DNA of 9,472 nucleotides from assembly GCA_027297005.1 (NCBI GenBank), contig JAPUIN010000089.1:1-9472 (forward strand), read 5' to 3'. Shown in pieces: positions 1-6,036 of the stretch (position 1 is the stretch's first letter; every line of letters begins with the position of its first letter). The stretch comes from Acidobacteriota bacterium (GTDB lineage Bacteria > Acidobacteriota > Polarisedimenticolia > Gp22-AA2). The notes under the pieces are model-generated. The model was not told the DNA's origin, did not search any database, and saw nothing but the letters and a program-made list of their open reading frames with translations. A program made the translations under genes and the position numbers.

Positions 1-251
1 GTGCCGTCGGCCTGATCGTCCAGGGTGATGGTCACCGGGGTTCGTTCCGTAACCGCCGTGTAGCGCAGGGCGCGGAGGGTCATCAGCAGTTCGTTGGCCG
101 ACGATCGAACCTTGTAGGCTCGGACGCTCTGACCGATGGCCGGCCCGCCGAACAGGACGATCAGACCCATCAGGGCGACGACGATCAGCAGCTCAGCGAT
201 CGAATAGCCACCTTCTCCCCCCGCGGCGCCCGCTTTTCGTCTTTCGATCAT
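1..251 (-). CDS. Type IV pilin-like / GspH-FimT family pseudopilin, 5' part (runs off the left edge)
   Basis: The frame encodes about 83 residues and is open to the window edge, so the C-terminal part is missing. A short basic leader (starts MIERRKAG) ends in GG, followed by YSIAELLIVVALMGLIVL: a class III prepilin signal. Cleavage would fall after Gly15, with mature residue 1 = Tyr and the conserved Glu at mature position 5 (Glu20), then a hydrophobic helix of about 20 residues. The continuation (RSSANELLMTLRALRYTAV) resembles the start of the GspH/FimT group, minor pilins that prime type IV pili or type II secretion pseudopili in the inner membrane. Tyr instead of Phe at +1 and Ala at +4 are mild departures from the common GFTLIE form. 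The start at 251 is chosen because GAGGAG lies 6 nt upstream (258-263). In-frame ATGs at 257, 269, 275 and 287 are alternatives and only lengthen the leader. It has its own sigma-54-like promoter, and a prepilin peptidase is encoded two genes upstream. Confidence 0.85.
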   Translation of the reverse strand, partial: MIERRKAGAAGGEGGYSIAELLIVVALMGLIVLFGGPAIGQSVRAYKVRSSANELLMTLRALRYTAVTERTPVTITLDDQADG

Positions 252-257
252 CGTCAT

Positions 258-263
258 CTCCTC
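258..263 (-). promoter_or_regulatory. Ribosome binding site GAGGAG of the pseudopilin gene
   Basis: The minus strand reads GAGGAG followed by ATGACG and then ATG at 251, a 6-nt spacing. It also abuts an ATG at 257, which is too close for good initiation. It is the best support for starting at 251. A second GGAG (276-280 region) sits about 7 nt before the ATG at 269, so that longer start is not excluded. Confidence 0.5.
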
Positions 264-316
264 ATCCATACTCATGCTCCGGCTCATCCGCCGGCGCGCT
301 TCTTCTCGTACCCTTG

Positions 317-332
317 AGCAATCGATGTGCCA
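317..332 (-). promoter_or_regulatory. Sigma-54 (RpoN) -24/-12 promoter of the pseudopilin gene
   Basis: The minus strand reads TGGCACATCGATTGCT. This matches the established RpoN consensus TGGCACG-N4-TTGCW at all specified positions except the G after TGGCAC, with the invariant GG and GC dinucleotides at the required spacing. Transcription would start near 306, leaving a leader of about 55 nt before the ATG at 251. Sigma-54 control of pilin genes through NtrC-family activators such as PilR is well known in Pseudomonas and Myxococcus. Its use here is inferred from the match and its position. Confidence 0.75.
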
Positions 333-380
333 TGGGGTCCGGCTCCCATCGCGGGGCGCGGATCTGCTGAGGTGATGTGG

Positions 381-454
381 GTTGCGGGATTCCTGAGGCG
401 AATCGGGTCGGTTACGGAATCGTCATCGAAACCGTCGATGTTACGAAATGTAAC
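381..454. promoter_or_regulatory. Upstream repeat cluster, candidate enhancer (activator binding) sites for the sigma-54 promoter
   Basis: On the + strand, GTTACGAAAT begins at 440 and GTTACGGAAT at 411 (9 of 10 identical). A weaker copy, GTTGCGGGAT, begins at 381 (8 of 10 to the 411 copy). Spacing is 29 and 30 bp, close to three helical turns. The 440 copy is half of a dyad, GTTAC-GAAAT-GTAAC (440-454). A second small dyad, GATTC-N7-GAATC, lies at 388-404. Relative to the predicted start near 306, the sites fall at about -75 to -148, the usual range for NtrC-type enhancer sites. No T-tract follows either dyad, so they do not look like terminators. Which protein binds is unknown. Confidence 0.4.
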
Positions 455-480
455 GGTGCGGATGCCGGATCACGATTTCG

Positions 481-2439
481 TCAGGAGAGGGTTCCCGTCG
501 ACCCCTGCTGTCCGGGCCGGGCGGGGAGAATCAGGGTGAAGGACGCCCCCTGCCCCGGCTCGCTTACCACCTCGACCCGTCCATCGTGCAGTACCGCCGC
601 CTTCTGCACGAGGGCTAGGCCCAGCCCCGTCCCCCGGTCCTTGGTGGTGAAGAACGGCGTGAACAGCCGCTTCAAATCCTCGCGCCCGATCCCGGGACCG
701 TTATCGCTGATCGTAATCCGAACGCCGCCGGGCTCGGCGGGATCGTCAAAACCCCGCACGATGATGCAGCCCTCGCCGTTCGATCTGGCCGGGGCTCCGC
801 CATTCCGCCCGGTCAGCGCCTCGGCGGCGTTGCGGAGCAGGTTCTGGATCGCCTGTCGCAGCAGCGTTTCGTCGGCCTGTATCGGCGAGAAGGTCCCCTC
901 GACCTCGATCCTCACCCCCGGGCCGTTGAGGTCTCCGGCGCAGCCCGCCACCTCGTCGCGGATCATGCGCGCGAGATCGACTTCATGCAGATCGAGATCG
1001 GCGGGACGGGCGTAACGCAGGAAGTCACGGACAACCCGCTCGACCGACTCCACCTCCCGCAGGATCGCCTCCGCATGCTCCCGTTCGCCGTCCTCGCCGG
1101 ACTTCCCGCCCGAGGACCGGGCGATCAGGCGAGCGTAACCCTGGATGGTCGCAAGCGAGTTCCTGAACTCGTGCGCGATCCCGGCCGACATCTCTCCAAG
1201 CGCGACGAGGTTCTCCTTCAACCCGACCCGCTCGCGCAACGCCTTGATCTCGGTCAGATCGGTCAGCAGGCAGATCACCCCGTCGATCGACCGTTCGCCG
1301 TCCCCTCCCTCTGCGAGCGGGCGGATCGGCGAGATCATCGCCCCGAGGTGCGTCTGGCGGCCCGACGGTCCCGACAGCGGCAGGACCTCCCGCGAATGCC
1401 CCCGCCCCGACCGCAGGCTTTCCTCGATGAGGGCGATCAGCCGGGGACGCCCCCGGAACAGATCGGAATAGGAACATCCCGTCGCCGAGGCGCGATCGAG
1501 ATCGAGGAGTCGGGCGGCAGCCGGGTTGAGGACCGCAAGTCTCCCCTCCGCATCGAAGACCAGCACAGCGCTCGTCATCCCGCCGATCAGCCGCTCGCCG
1601 GGAAAAGCGCTGCCGCCCACTCGCGCCTGATCGCGCGGGGTCAGCGCGGCGAGCGCCTGCTCCTGATCGCGCAGCTTGTCGAGCACTCCGCGGAACGCAC
1701 CCAGCAGTTCATCGGTACCGTCATGCGTCGTCCTCCCGCCGAGCCCGCGCAAGGCGCCGGGCGCTTCGGCTGCAGCGCTCAGCAGGCGACGATACGGCTG
1801 CAGCAGCCAGCGGGCAAATAGGATCACCAGGACCAAGAGCACGACGAGCCCTCCCGCCTGCAGCGACGCGATGGCTCGCAGGTTACGATCGACGCCGGCC
1901 AGGACCGGCATCTCCCGTTCGACATGGATGACGGCGATCAATTCACGACGCCGATCGCGGATCGGGCTGTAGGCGCCGAGCGTCGCGTGGCCCGAGCCGG
2001 CGGCGCGATCGAGCGGCGTGATGACGCTGCGCCCGATCGCCAGTGTCCTGCGCGCGCGGCCATCGGGCGCCGCGAGGAACAGATCGTCGGTGCCGACCTC
2101 ACCCGGATCCGACGAGGACAGGATGCGGCCGTCGATCGACAGGATGGCGATGCTGCGCATCCCTTCAATCCGGGCAATCCGTTCGAGGTAGGTCGGCGGG
2201 ATATACGGCACTTCGGCCGGCGCCCTTCTGAGCCCGCGCACCATCTGATCCCGCTCGAGATCGGCGAGGACGAGATCCGCCTCCCGCGCCAGCCTCTGCC
2301 CCGCCTCATCCTGGATGGCGTTACGTGCGATGACGAGAAGGTGGACGTTGCAGTAGATCGCGACGGCGAGGAACAGCACCAGCAGCACGAGGAACGCCTT
2401 GATCTGTCCCTCGTAAGTCCGCAGTGGGGAGCGCTTCAT
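481..2439 (-). CDS. Transmembrane PAS-domain sensor histidine kinase, PilS/NtrB/AtoS-like
   Basis: 652 residues. Two membrane segments (about 14-36 and 195-213) flank a periplasmic region whose SIDGRILSSSDP and GAYSPI-type motifs suggest a Cache/PDC-like sensor fold. A PAS domain follows (about 286-400), then the HisKA dimerisation domain with the H box IAHEFRN (phospho-acceptor His423). The HATPase domain has the N box (QNLLRNAAEA, Asn533/537), G1 (DNGPGIG, 579-585), an F box and G2 (GTGLGL, 603-608). All catalytic motifs are intact and there is no receiver domain. It should autophosphorylate in response to an envelope or cytoplasmic signal and pass phosphate to a separate regulator. The longest frame would start at 2547 and overlap the prepilin peptidase by about 95 bp. 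The ATG at 2439 has GGAG 5 nt upstream and lies 13 bp after that gene's stop, so it is preferred. Given the prepilin peptidase before it and a sigma-54-type pilin promoter after it, a PilS-like role is reasonable. The partner regulator is not in the window. Confidence 0.9.
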   Translation of the reverse strand: MKRSPLRTYEGQIKAFLVLLVLFLAVAIYCNVHLLVIARNAIQDEAGQRLAREADLVLADLERDQMVRGLRRAPAEVPYIPPTYLERIARIEGMRSIAILSIDGRILSSSDPGEVGTDDLFLAAPDGRARRTLAIGRSVITPLDRAAGSGHATLGAYSPIRDRRRELIAVIHVEREMPVLAGVDRNLRAIASLQAGGLVVLLVLVILFARWLLQPYRRLLSAAAEAPGALRGLGGRTTHDGTDELLGAFRGVLDKLRDQEQALAALTPRDQARVGGSAFPGERLIGGMTSAVLVFDAEGRLAVLNPAAARLLDLDRASATGCSYSDLFRGRPRLIALIEESLRSGRGHSREVLPLSGPSGRQTHLGAMISPIRPLAEGGDGERSIDGVICLLTDLTEIKALRERVGLKENLVALGEMSAGIAHEFRNSLATIQGYARLIARSSGGKSGEDGEREHAEAILREVESVERVVRDFLRYARPADLDLHEVDLARMIRDEVAGCAGDLNGPGVRIEVEGTFSPIQADETLLRQAIQNLLRNAAEALTGRNGGAPARSNGEGCIIVRGFDDPAEPGGVRITISDNGPGIGREDLKRLFTPFFTTKDRGTGLGLALVQKAAVLHDGRVEVVSEPGQGASFTLILPARPGQQGSTGTLS

Positions 2440-2452
2440 CTCCGCTCCAAAC

Positions 2453-3292
2453 TCATCGCCCAATCCCGGCGAAACGCAGATACCAGTCGACCCAGAGCTC
2501 TCCCGCAAACAACGCCAGCAGTGCCGCTCCACCCAGGAAGACACCATACGGCAGCTTCGACTTCCAGCCGTAACCTCCGAACCGGATCAGGGCCAGTCCG
2601 ACGACCGCGCCGGAAATGGCGCCGAAGAACAGGGTGAAGATCAGCAGGCGCACACCCAGAAATGCGCCGATCATCGCCAGAAACTTGAAGTCCCCCCGCC
2701 CGATGCCATCCTCGCGCTGGCCGGCCGGCACACCCCGCGCCGCCTGCCAGCCGCGGTAGGAGGCGTTTACGATCCACGGCAGGGCGTAGCCCAGGACGGC
2801 GGCGACCAGCGCATCGCGTGCCGATGCGAGAGTGAAATCCGGAAACGGCCCGGCCGCTCCGCGCAGCGGGACGGTCAGCAGCCCCGCCGCGATGCCCGGC
2901 AGGGTGATCGCGTCCGGCAGGATCTGGTGGCGGGCGTCAATGACGATCAATGCGATGATCGCGGCGCCGAACACAGCATGGATCAGGAACAGGACCGACG
3001 GTCCCCGCGCTGCGAACAGCAGCGCGAAGAGCACGATCGTGGAGGCCTCCACCAGCGGGTAACGGATCGGGATCGGCGATCGGCAGGATCGGCACCTCCC
3101 ACCCAGGAACAGCCACGAGAGGATCGGCAGGTTGTCGTACCACGCGATCCCCTCGCCGCACGACGGGCAGCGCGAACGAGGCAGGACGATCGACTCGCGC
3201 AATGGCAGCCGGTGAATACAGACGTTGAGGAACGAACCGACGCAGGCGCCGGTCCCGATCACCAGAGCCCAGGCCAGCGGGAGGACAATCAT
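2453..3292 (-). CDS. pilD: Type IV prepilin peptidase / N-methyltransferase (A24 family)
   Basis: 279 residues, a normal length for PilD/GspO. This inner-membrane aspartic protease cuts the leader of type IV prepilins and pseudopilins after Gly and methylates the new N terminus. The N-terminal GSFLNVCIHRLP motif is typical. Four cysteines in two CxxC pairs (Cys42/45 and Cys67/70) form the cytoplasmic zinc-binding loop of the bifunctional class. The aspartate motifs are present: VIDARHQILPD (Asp119, with LPD at 125-127) and GRGDFKF (GxGD, Asp201). Several hydrophobic segments follow (about 82-118, 155-175, 205-235, 250-268). It starts 19 bp after the TPR gene's stop. No clear Shine-Dalgarno precedes the ATG at 3292, so translation may be coupled or weak. 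The nearby pseudopilin is a likely substrate. The symbol pilD is used in the family sense; gspO would be equally valid. Confidence 0.95.
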   Translation of the reverse strand: MIVLPLAWALVIGTGACVGSFLNVCIHRLPLRESIVLPRSRCPSCGEGIAWYDNLPILSWLFLGGRCRSCRSPIPIRYPLVEASTIVLFALLFAARGPSVLFLIHAVFGAAIIALIVIDARHQILPDAITLPGIAAGLLTVPLRGAAGPFPDFTLASARDALVAAVLGYALPWIVNASYRGWQAARGVPAGQREDGIGRGDFKFLAMIGAFLGVRLLIFTLFFGAISGAVVGLALIRFGGYGWKSKLPYGVFLGGAALLALFAGELWVDWYLRFAGIGR

Positions 3293-3311
3293 GGGGCGCT
3301 CAAGCGCGGGT

Positions 3312-4172
3312 TCATCGTCTTCTCAGGATGAGGCTCCCGGCGTAGGAGGCCTCCCCCCGCACCGTGTCGTACTCGTAGGAGTTCCCCTCCGGGTCGAGCG
3401 GGACTCCGGTGATCCCGTCGACCGGGCCGAGCGCCGAGAGCCGGGACGGCGGCGCGCCGCTCCGCTCGCGGTAGCGCGCCAGGGCGCGGCTGAGCAGGTC
3501 GAGATCGACCTCGACCTTGAGATCGTGGACGTGGTTCCAGGCGACGCGGCTGACGTATTCGTCGTCGCTCGTCTCGAAGATCTCGCTCCACAGCTGCAAA
3601 GAGGTCGGCTTGTCCCCCGCATGGTTGTACATCTCCGCATACATGCGGCGCACCAGAGGGTGGACGTCCGGCGCGCGCAGGGCCTGCTCGAAGTACCGCG
3701 CAGCGCGGCTGTAATCCTTAATGTCGTTGTAGCAGAGGAAGCCCGCCTCGAACGACAGCACCCACACGTCGGGGTTCTTCTCGATCCCCAGGTCCAGAAG
3801 TCTCAGCGCCATCTCCGGCCGGCGGGCCTCCGCGTTCATGATCAACGCGCCGAGCAGGTAGGGATCCAGATAGTGCGGGTCGAGCTCGCTGATCACGTTG
3901 CTGTAGATCCGTTCCAGGTAGTCGTACCGATTCTCGATGTGGTAGCTGCTGTAATATTGAATCGACCAGAGGTAGATCAGGTCCGACAGTATCTCGTCGA
4001 ACCCGAGGGAGACGAACTTCAGGTACTTTCCGGACGGGAGGTAGAGCAGCGGCCGCGTCACCTCCTCCTCGCGGTCGCGCGCCTCGATCCCGACCTGCAC
4101 GGTCACAGCCAGCCCCAGCGCGAACGCCGCGACGATGGCCATGGCGCGCTGGGCCGGAAATCGACCGCTCAT
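3312..4172 (-). CDS. Membrane-anchored tetratricopeptide-repeat protein of unknown function
   Basis: 286 residues. One hydrophobic N-terminal segment (about 10-28) follows a short basic stretch, so it is a signal anchor or uncleaved signal, and the rest is probably periplasmic. Residues 40-100 (LPSGKYLKFVSLGFDEILSD, then a Tyr/Trp-rich YLWSIQYYSS stretch) form a conserved-looking block. TPR-like helical pairs follow at about 100-200 (for example MALRLLDLGIEKNPDVW and AARYFEQALRAPDVHP). The C terminus (240-272) has a Pro-x-x-Leu-x-x-Leu stretch and then PLDPEGNSYEYD. That resembles the P-x-DPWG-x-x-Y end of GspG-type pseudopilins and is also seen at the end of some TPR proteins. The stop of the permease gene is directly followed by this ATG (TAG-ATG), with GGGAG 9 nt upstream, so it is probably translationally coupled to the exporter and may work with it. 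The exact function is unknown to me. Confidence 0.8.
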   Translation of the reverse strand: MSGRFPAQRAMAIVAAFALGLAVTVQVGIEARDREEEVTRPLLYLPSGKYLKFVSLGFDEILSDLIYLWSIQYYSSYHIENRYDYLERIYSNVISELDPHYLDPYLLGALIMNAEARRPEMALRLLDLGIEKNPDVWVLSFEAGFLCYNDIKDYSRAARYFEQALRAPDVHPLVRRMYAEMYNHAGDKPTSLQLWSEIFETSDDEYVSRVAWNHVHDLKVEVDLDLLSRALARYRERSGAPPSRLSALGPVDGITGVPLDPEGNSYEYDTVRGEASYAGSLILRRR

Positions 4173-4940
4173 CTACTGCAGCTCCCGGTTCTGGAAGATC
4201 GCGCAGGCACCGGCCAGCACAGCGGCACCGTAGAGCACGAGGTAGAGGAACGCGAAGGCGGGTACGGCCGGGGCGATCGAGATGCCGTGGACAACCTCCC
4301 CCTTGATGTCGAAGTTTCCCAGGTTCGGAAGCAGGTAGTACAGCCCCCGGCAGAGGGCGCGCGCCGCGGTGGAGGTCATTCGCTCCTCCAGCATCGGGAG
4401 GCTCCACAGAAGATGCCCCACGATATAGAGGGCGATCGTGAAAACGCTCGACAGGATCGGGGTCGACAGGCAGGAGAACAACACCGCGATGGCGGTCATC
4501 AGCAGGAACTGAAAGAACAGCATCAGCACCGCCAGTCCCAGCATCGGATCGAACATCCCCTTGATGAGCAGGATCAGGAAGAACCAGGTCGTCATCACTC
4601 CGGTGTTGACCAGCAGGACGAGCACCAGCCCCGCGTACTTGCCGAGGACGAACTCGAACCGGTGGATCGGCTTCGCCAGGATCGTGAAAACGGTGCGCCG
4701 CTCGATCTCGCGGCTCACCAGGCCAACGCCGAGGAAGACGGACGTCAGGACGCCGAACACCTCGATCGCCCCAAGCCCGAAATCCTTGATGATCTTTTCC
4801 TCGCTACCGACCGTCAGGAGGGACAGAATCTGCGCGAAGGAGATCATTCCGACGGCGAACACGAGGAGGAGGTACAGGATCCGGTGCCGGATCGCCTCGC
4901 GAAAGGTATTGATGGCGATAGCGGTGATCCTAGCGGTCAT
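4173..4940 (-). CDS. ABC-2 type transporter permease subunit
   Basis: 255 residues with about six hydrophobic segments (about 21-42, 60-78, 102-127, 132-157, 160-181, 224-248), the usual plan of the ABC-2/NosY-like permease class (COG1277). The cytoplasmic loop after the second segment carries SREIERRTVFTILAKPI, characteristic of this group, in which the coupling helix contacts the ATPase. It would form the membrane pore of an exporter or lipid/protein-handling ABC system. The substrate cannot be told from the sequence. The ATG at 4940 lies inside the end of the ATPase gene (11-bp overlap) and is preceded by AAGGGGAG about 5 nt upstream, a strong ribosome binding site. This is a classic coupled ATPase-permease pair. 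Confidence 0.9.
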   Translation of the reverse strand: MTARITAIAINTFREAIRHRILYLLLVFAVGMISFAQILSLLTVGSEEKIIKDFGLGAIEVFGVLTSVFLGVGLVSREIERRTVFTILAKPIHRFEFVLGKYAGLVLVLLVNTGVMTTWFFLILLIKGMFDPMLGLAVLMLFFQFLLMTAIAVLFSCLSTPILSSVFTIALYIVGHLLWSLPMLEERMTSTAARALCRGLYYLLPNLGNFDIKGEVVHGISIAPAVPAFAFLYLVLYGAAVLAGACAIFQNRELQ

Positions 4941-5883
4941 CGGCGCTCCCCTTGCCGGCCCCGGGCCCCGGCGCCCCCTCCCGCACCTCGCGCAGGAACA
5001 GGTCCTCGAGCGACTGGCGGGCCGGCGTCACCGACAGCAGCGTGGCGTCACCGCCGTTGATCGACGACAGAATACGGCTCAGATCACTCCGGGTATCGAC
5101 CCGCACCAGCAACTGGTCGTCGCGCTGCGAGACGAGGCGGCCGCACGGGATCCGCTCGGGGCTCACGCCGCGAAGAGCCACCTCCCAGAACCGCACTTCG
5201 GAGGAGACCAGGTCGTCGATCGATCCGACGGCGCGCAGGCTCCCCTTCACCAGGATCCCAACCCTGTCGCAGACCAGCTCGGTATCGGACAGGATGTGCG
5301 TCGAGAAGAAGACCGTCCGCCCGCGCGCTTTCAGGTCGAGGATGATGTCGCGGACCTCACGCCGTCCAATCGGATCGAGTCCCGACATCGGCTCGTCGAG
5401 AATGACCAGTTCCGGGTCGTTGATCAGGGCCTGGGCCAGACCGATCCGCTGCAGCATCCCCTTGGAGTAGTGGCGCAGCTGCCGGTCGCCGCGATTGCCG
5501 AGGCCGACGCGCTCCAGCATCTCCGGCACGCGTCTGCGCCGATCCGCTGCGGTCATGCCGAACAGGCGGGCGTGGAAATCGAGGAACTCGGCGCCGGTGA
5601 GATAGTCGTACAGGTACGGGTTTTCGGGCAGGAAGCCGACTCGCCGGCGCAGCCCGGGATCGCGGGAGTCTTCACCGAACAGCCGGATCGTGCCGGCGTC
5701 CGGCGTGATCAGACCCAGGGCAAGGTTGATCGTGGTCGTCTTGCCTGCACCGTTCGTGCCGATGAAACCAAAGATCTCCCCCTCCCTGATCTCGAGCGAG
5801 AGATCGCGCAGGATCCAGTACTTCTGGAGCGAGAGGTTGGTGCGGTAGCTCTTCGAAATGCCTGAGAGCTCAAGGACTGCCAT
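4930..5883 (-). CDS. ABC transporter ATP-binding subunit (ABC-2 exporter class)
   Basis: 317 residues. The nucleotide-binding domain (about 4-225) has Walker A GTNGAGKTT (42-50), a Q-loop region reading FLPENPYLY (Glu-Asn in place of the usual Gln, common in this exporter class), signature YSKGMLQR (139-146), Walker B LVILDEP (159-165, catalytic Glu164), D-loop SGLDP and switch His196. A C-terminal extension of about 90 residues ends in SLEDLFL, typical of ATPases paired with COG1277 permeases. It energises the permease encoded next. The frame is open to a GTG at 5928, but the ATG at 5883 has AGGGG 7 nt upstream. The GTG would lie only about 9 nt from the predicted transcript start, so 5883 is preferred. 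It is the first gene of the five-gene operon that continues to the histidine kinase. Confidence 0.93.
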   Translation of the reverse strand: MAVLELSGISKSYRTNLSLQKYWILRDLSLEIREGEIFGFIGTNGAGKTTTINLALGLITPDAGTIRLFGEDSRDPGLRRRVGFLPENPYLYDYLTGAEFLDFHARLFGMTAADRRRRVPEMLERVGLGNRGDRQLRHYSKGMLQRIGLAQALINDPELVILDEPMSGLDPIGRREVRDIILDLKARGRTVFFSTHILSDTELVCDRVGILVKGSLRAVGSIDDLVSSEVRFWEVALRGVSPERIPCGRLVSQRDDQLLVRVDTRSDLSRILSSINGGDATLLSVTPARQSLEDLFLREVREGAPGPGAGKGSADDR

Positions 5884-5890
5884 GACTTTG

Positions 5891-5895
5891 CCCCT
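5891..5895 (-). promoter_or_regulatory. Ribosome binding site AGGGG deciding the ATPase start
   Basis: The minus strand reads AGGGG, then a 7-nt spacer, then ATG at 5883. No comparable site precedes the alternative GTG at 5928. Confidence 0.55.
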
Positions 5896-5943
5896 GACGA
5901 TGCCGGTTGAGTCGACCGTGCCTCTCACTCAGCCGACGCCGTT

Positions 5944-5971
5944 AATATAATCCCACCAGTATGACTGTCAA
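5944..5971 (-). promoter_or_regulatory. Sigma-70 promoter of the ABC exporter / prepilin peptidase / kinase operon
   Basis: On the minus strand a perfect -35 TTGACA (5966-5971) is followed by a 16-bp spacer and TATATT (5944-5949), five of six to the -10 consensus. It lies in a noticeably AT-rich patch of an otherwise GC-rich window. Transcription would begin near 5937, giving a leader of about 54 nt to the ATG at 5883. It is the only convincing housekeeping-type promoter I found and makes the five downstream genes an independent transcription unit. Confidence 0.75.
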
Positions 5972-6009
5972 GTCGCTCTAACTTAACGAGTTGCGGCTCT
6001 CAACCCGGA

Positions 6010-6035
6010 TCGGGAGGGTCTCCTCAGACGCCCGA
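6010..6035 (-). other. Imperfect hairpin after the glycosyltransferase gene, possible weak terminator
   Basis: On the minus strand TCGGG and CCCGA form an outer 5-bp stem, and GTCT-GAGG-AGAC forms an inner 4-bp stem with a 4-nt loop, separated by an uneven internal loop. It begins just downstream of the stop at 6037-6039. No run of T follows, so it is not a standard intrinsic terminator. It might stabilise the 3' end or act with Rho. Confidence 0.3.
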
Positions 6036-6036
6036 T

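Noticed and set aside
440..454. GTTAC-GAAAT-GTAAC dyad as a transcription terminator of the kinase operon
   Set aside because: The stem is only 5 bp, is not GC-rich, and has no T-run on the minus-strand downstream side. A protein-binding dyad is more likely.
377..1015. + strand frames overlapping the kinase 3' end and the pseudopilin control region
   Set aside because: Ser/Arg/Pro-rich shadow frames with no ribosome binding site or domain. The kinase HATPase motifs on the other strand explain the conservation.
3293..3311. GCGCT-TG-AGCGC inverted repeat between the TPR and prepilin peptidase genes as a terminator or attenuator
   Set aside because: A 2-nt loop, a short stem, no T-tract, and its position directly before an operon-internal ATG make it a chance palindrome in GC-rich sequence.
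3225..5060. 611-residue open frame on the + strand
   Set aside because: It lies antisense to the TPR and ABC genes, which have clear family motifs. Its product is Arg/Gln/Glu/Asp-rich with no recognisable domain, as expected from the complement of high-GC coding DNA.
4561..5865. 434-residue open frame on the + strand
   Set aside because: Antisense to the ABC permease and ATPase, with biased low-complexity composition and no motif.
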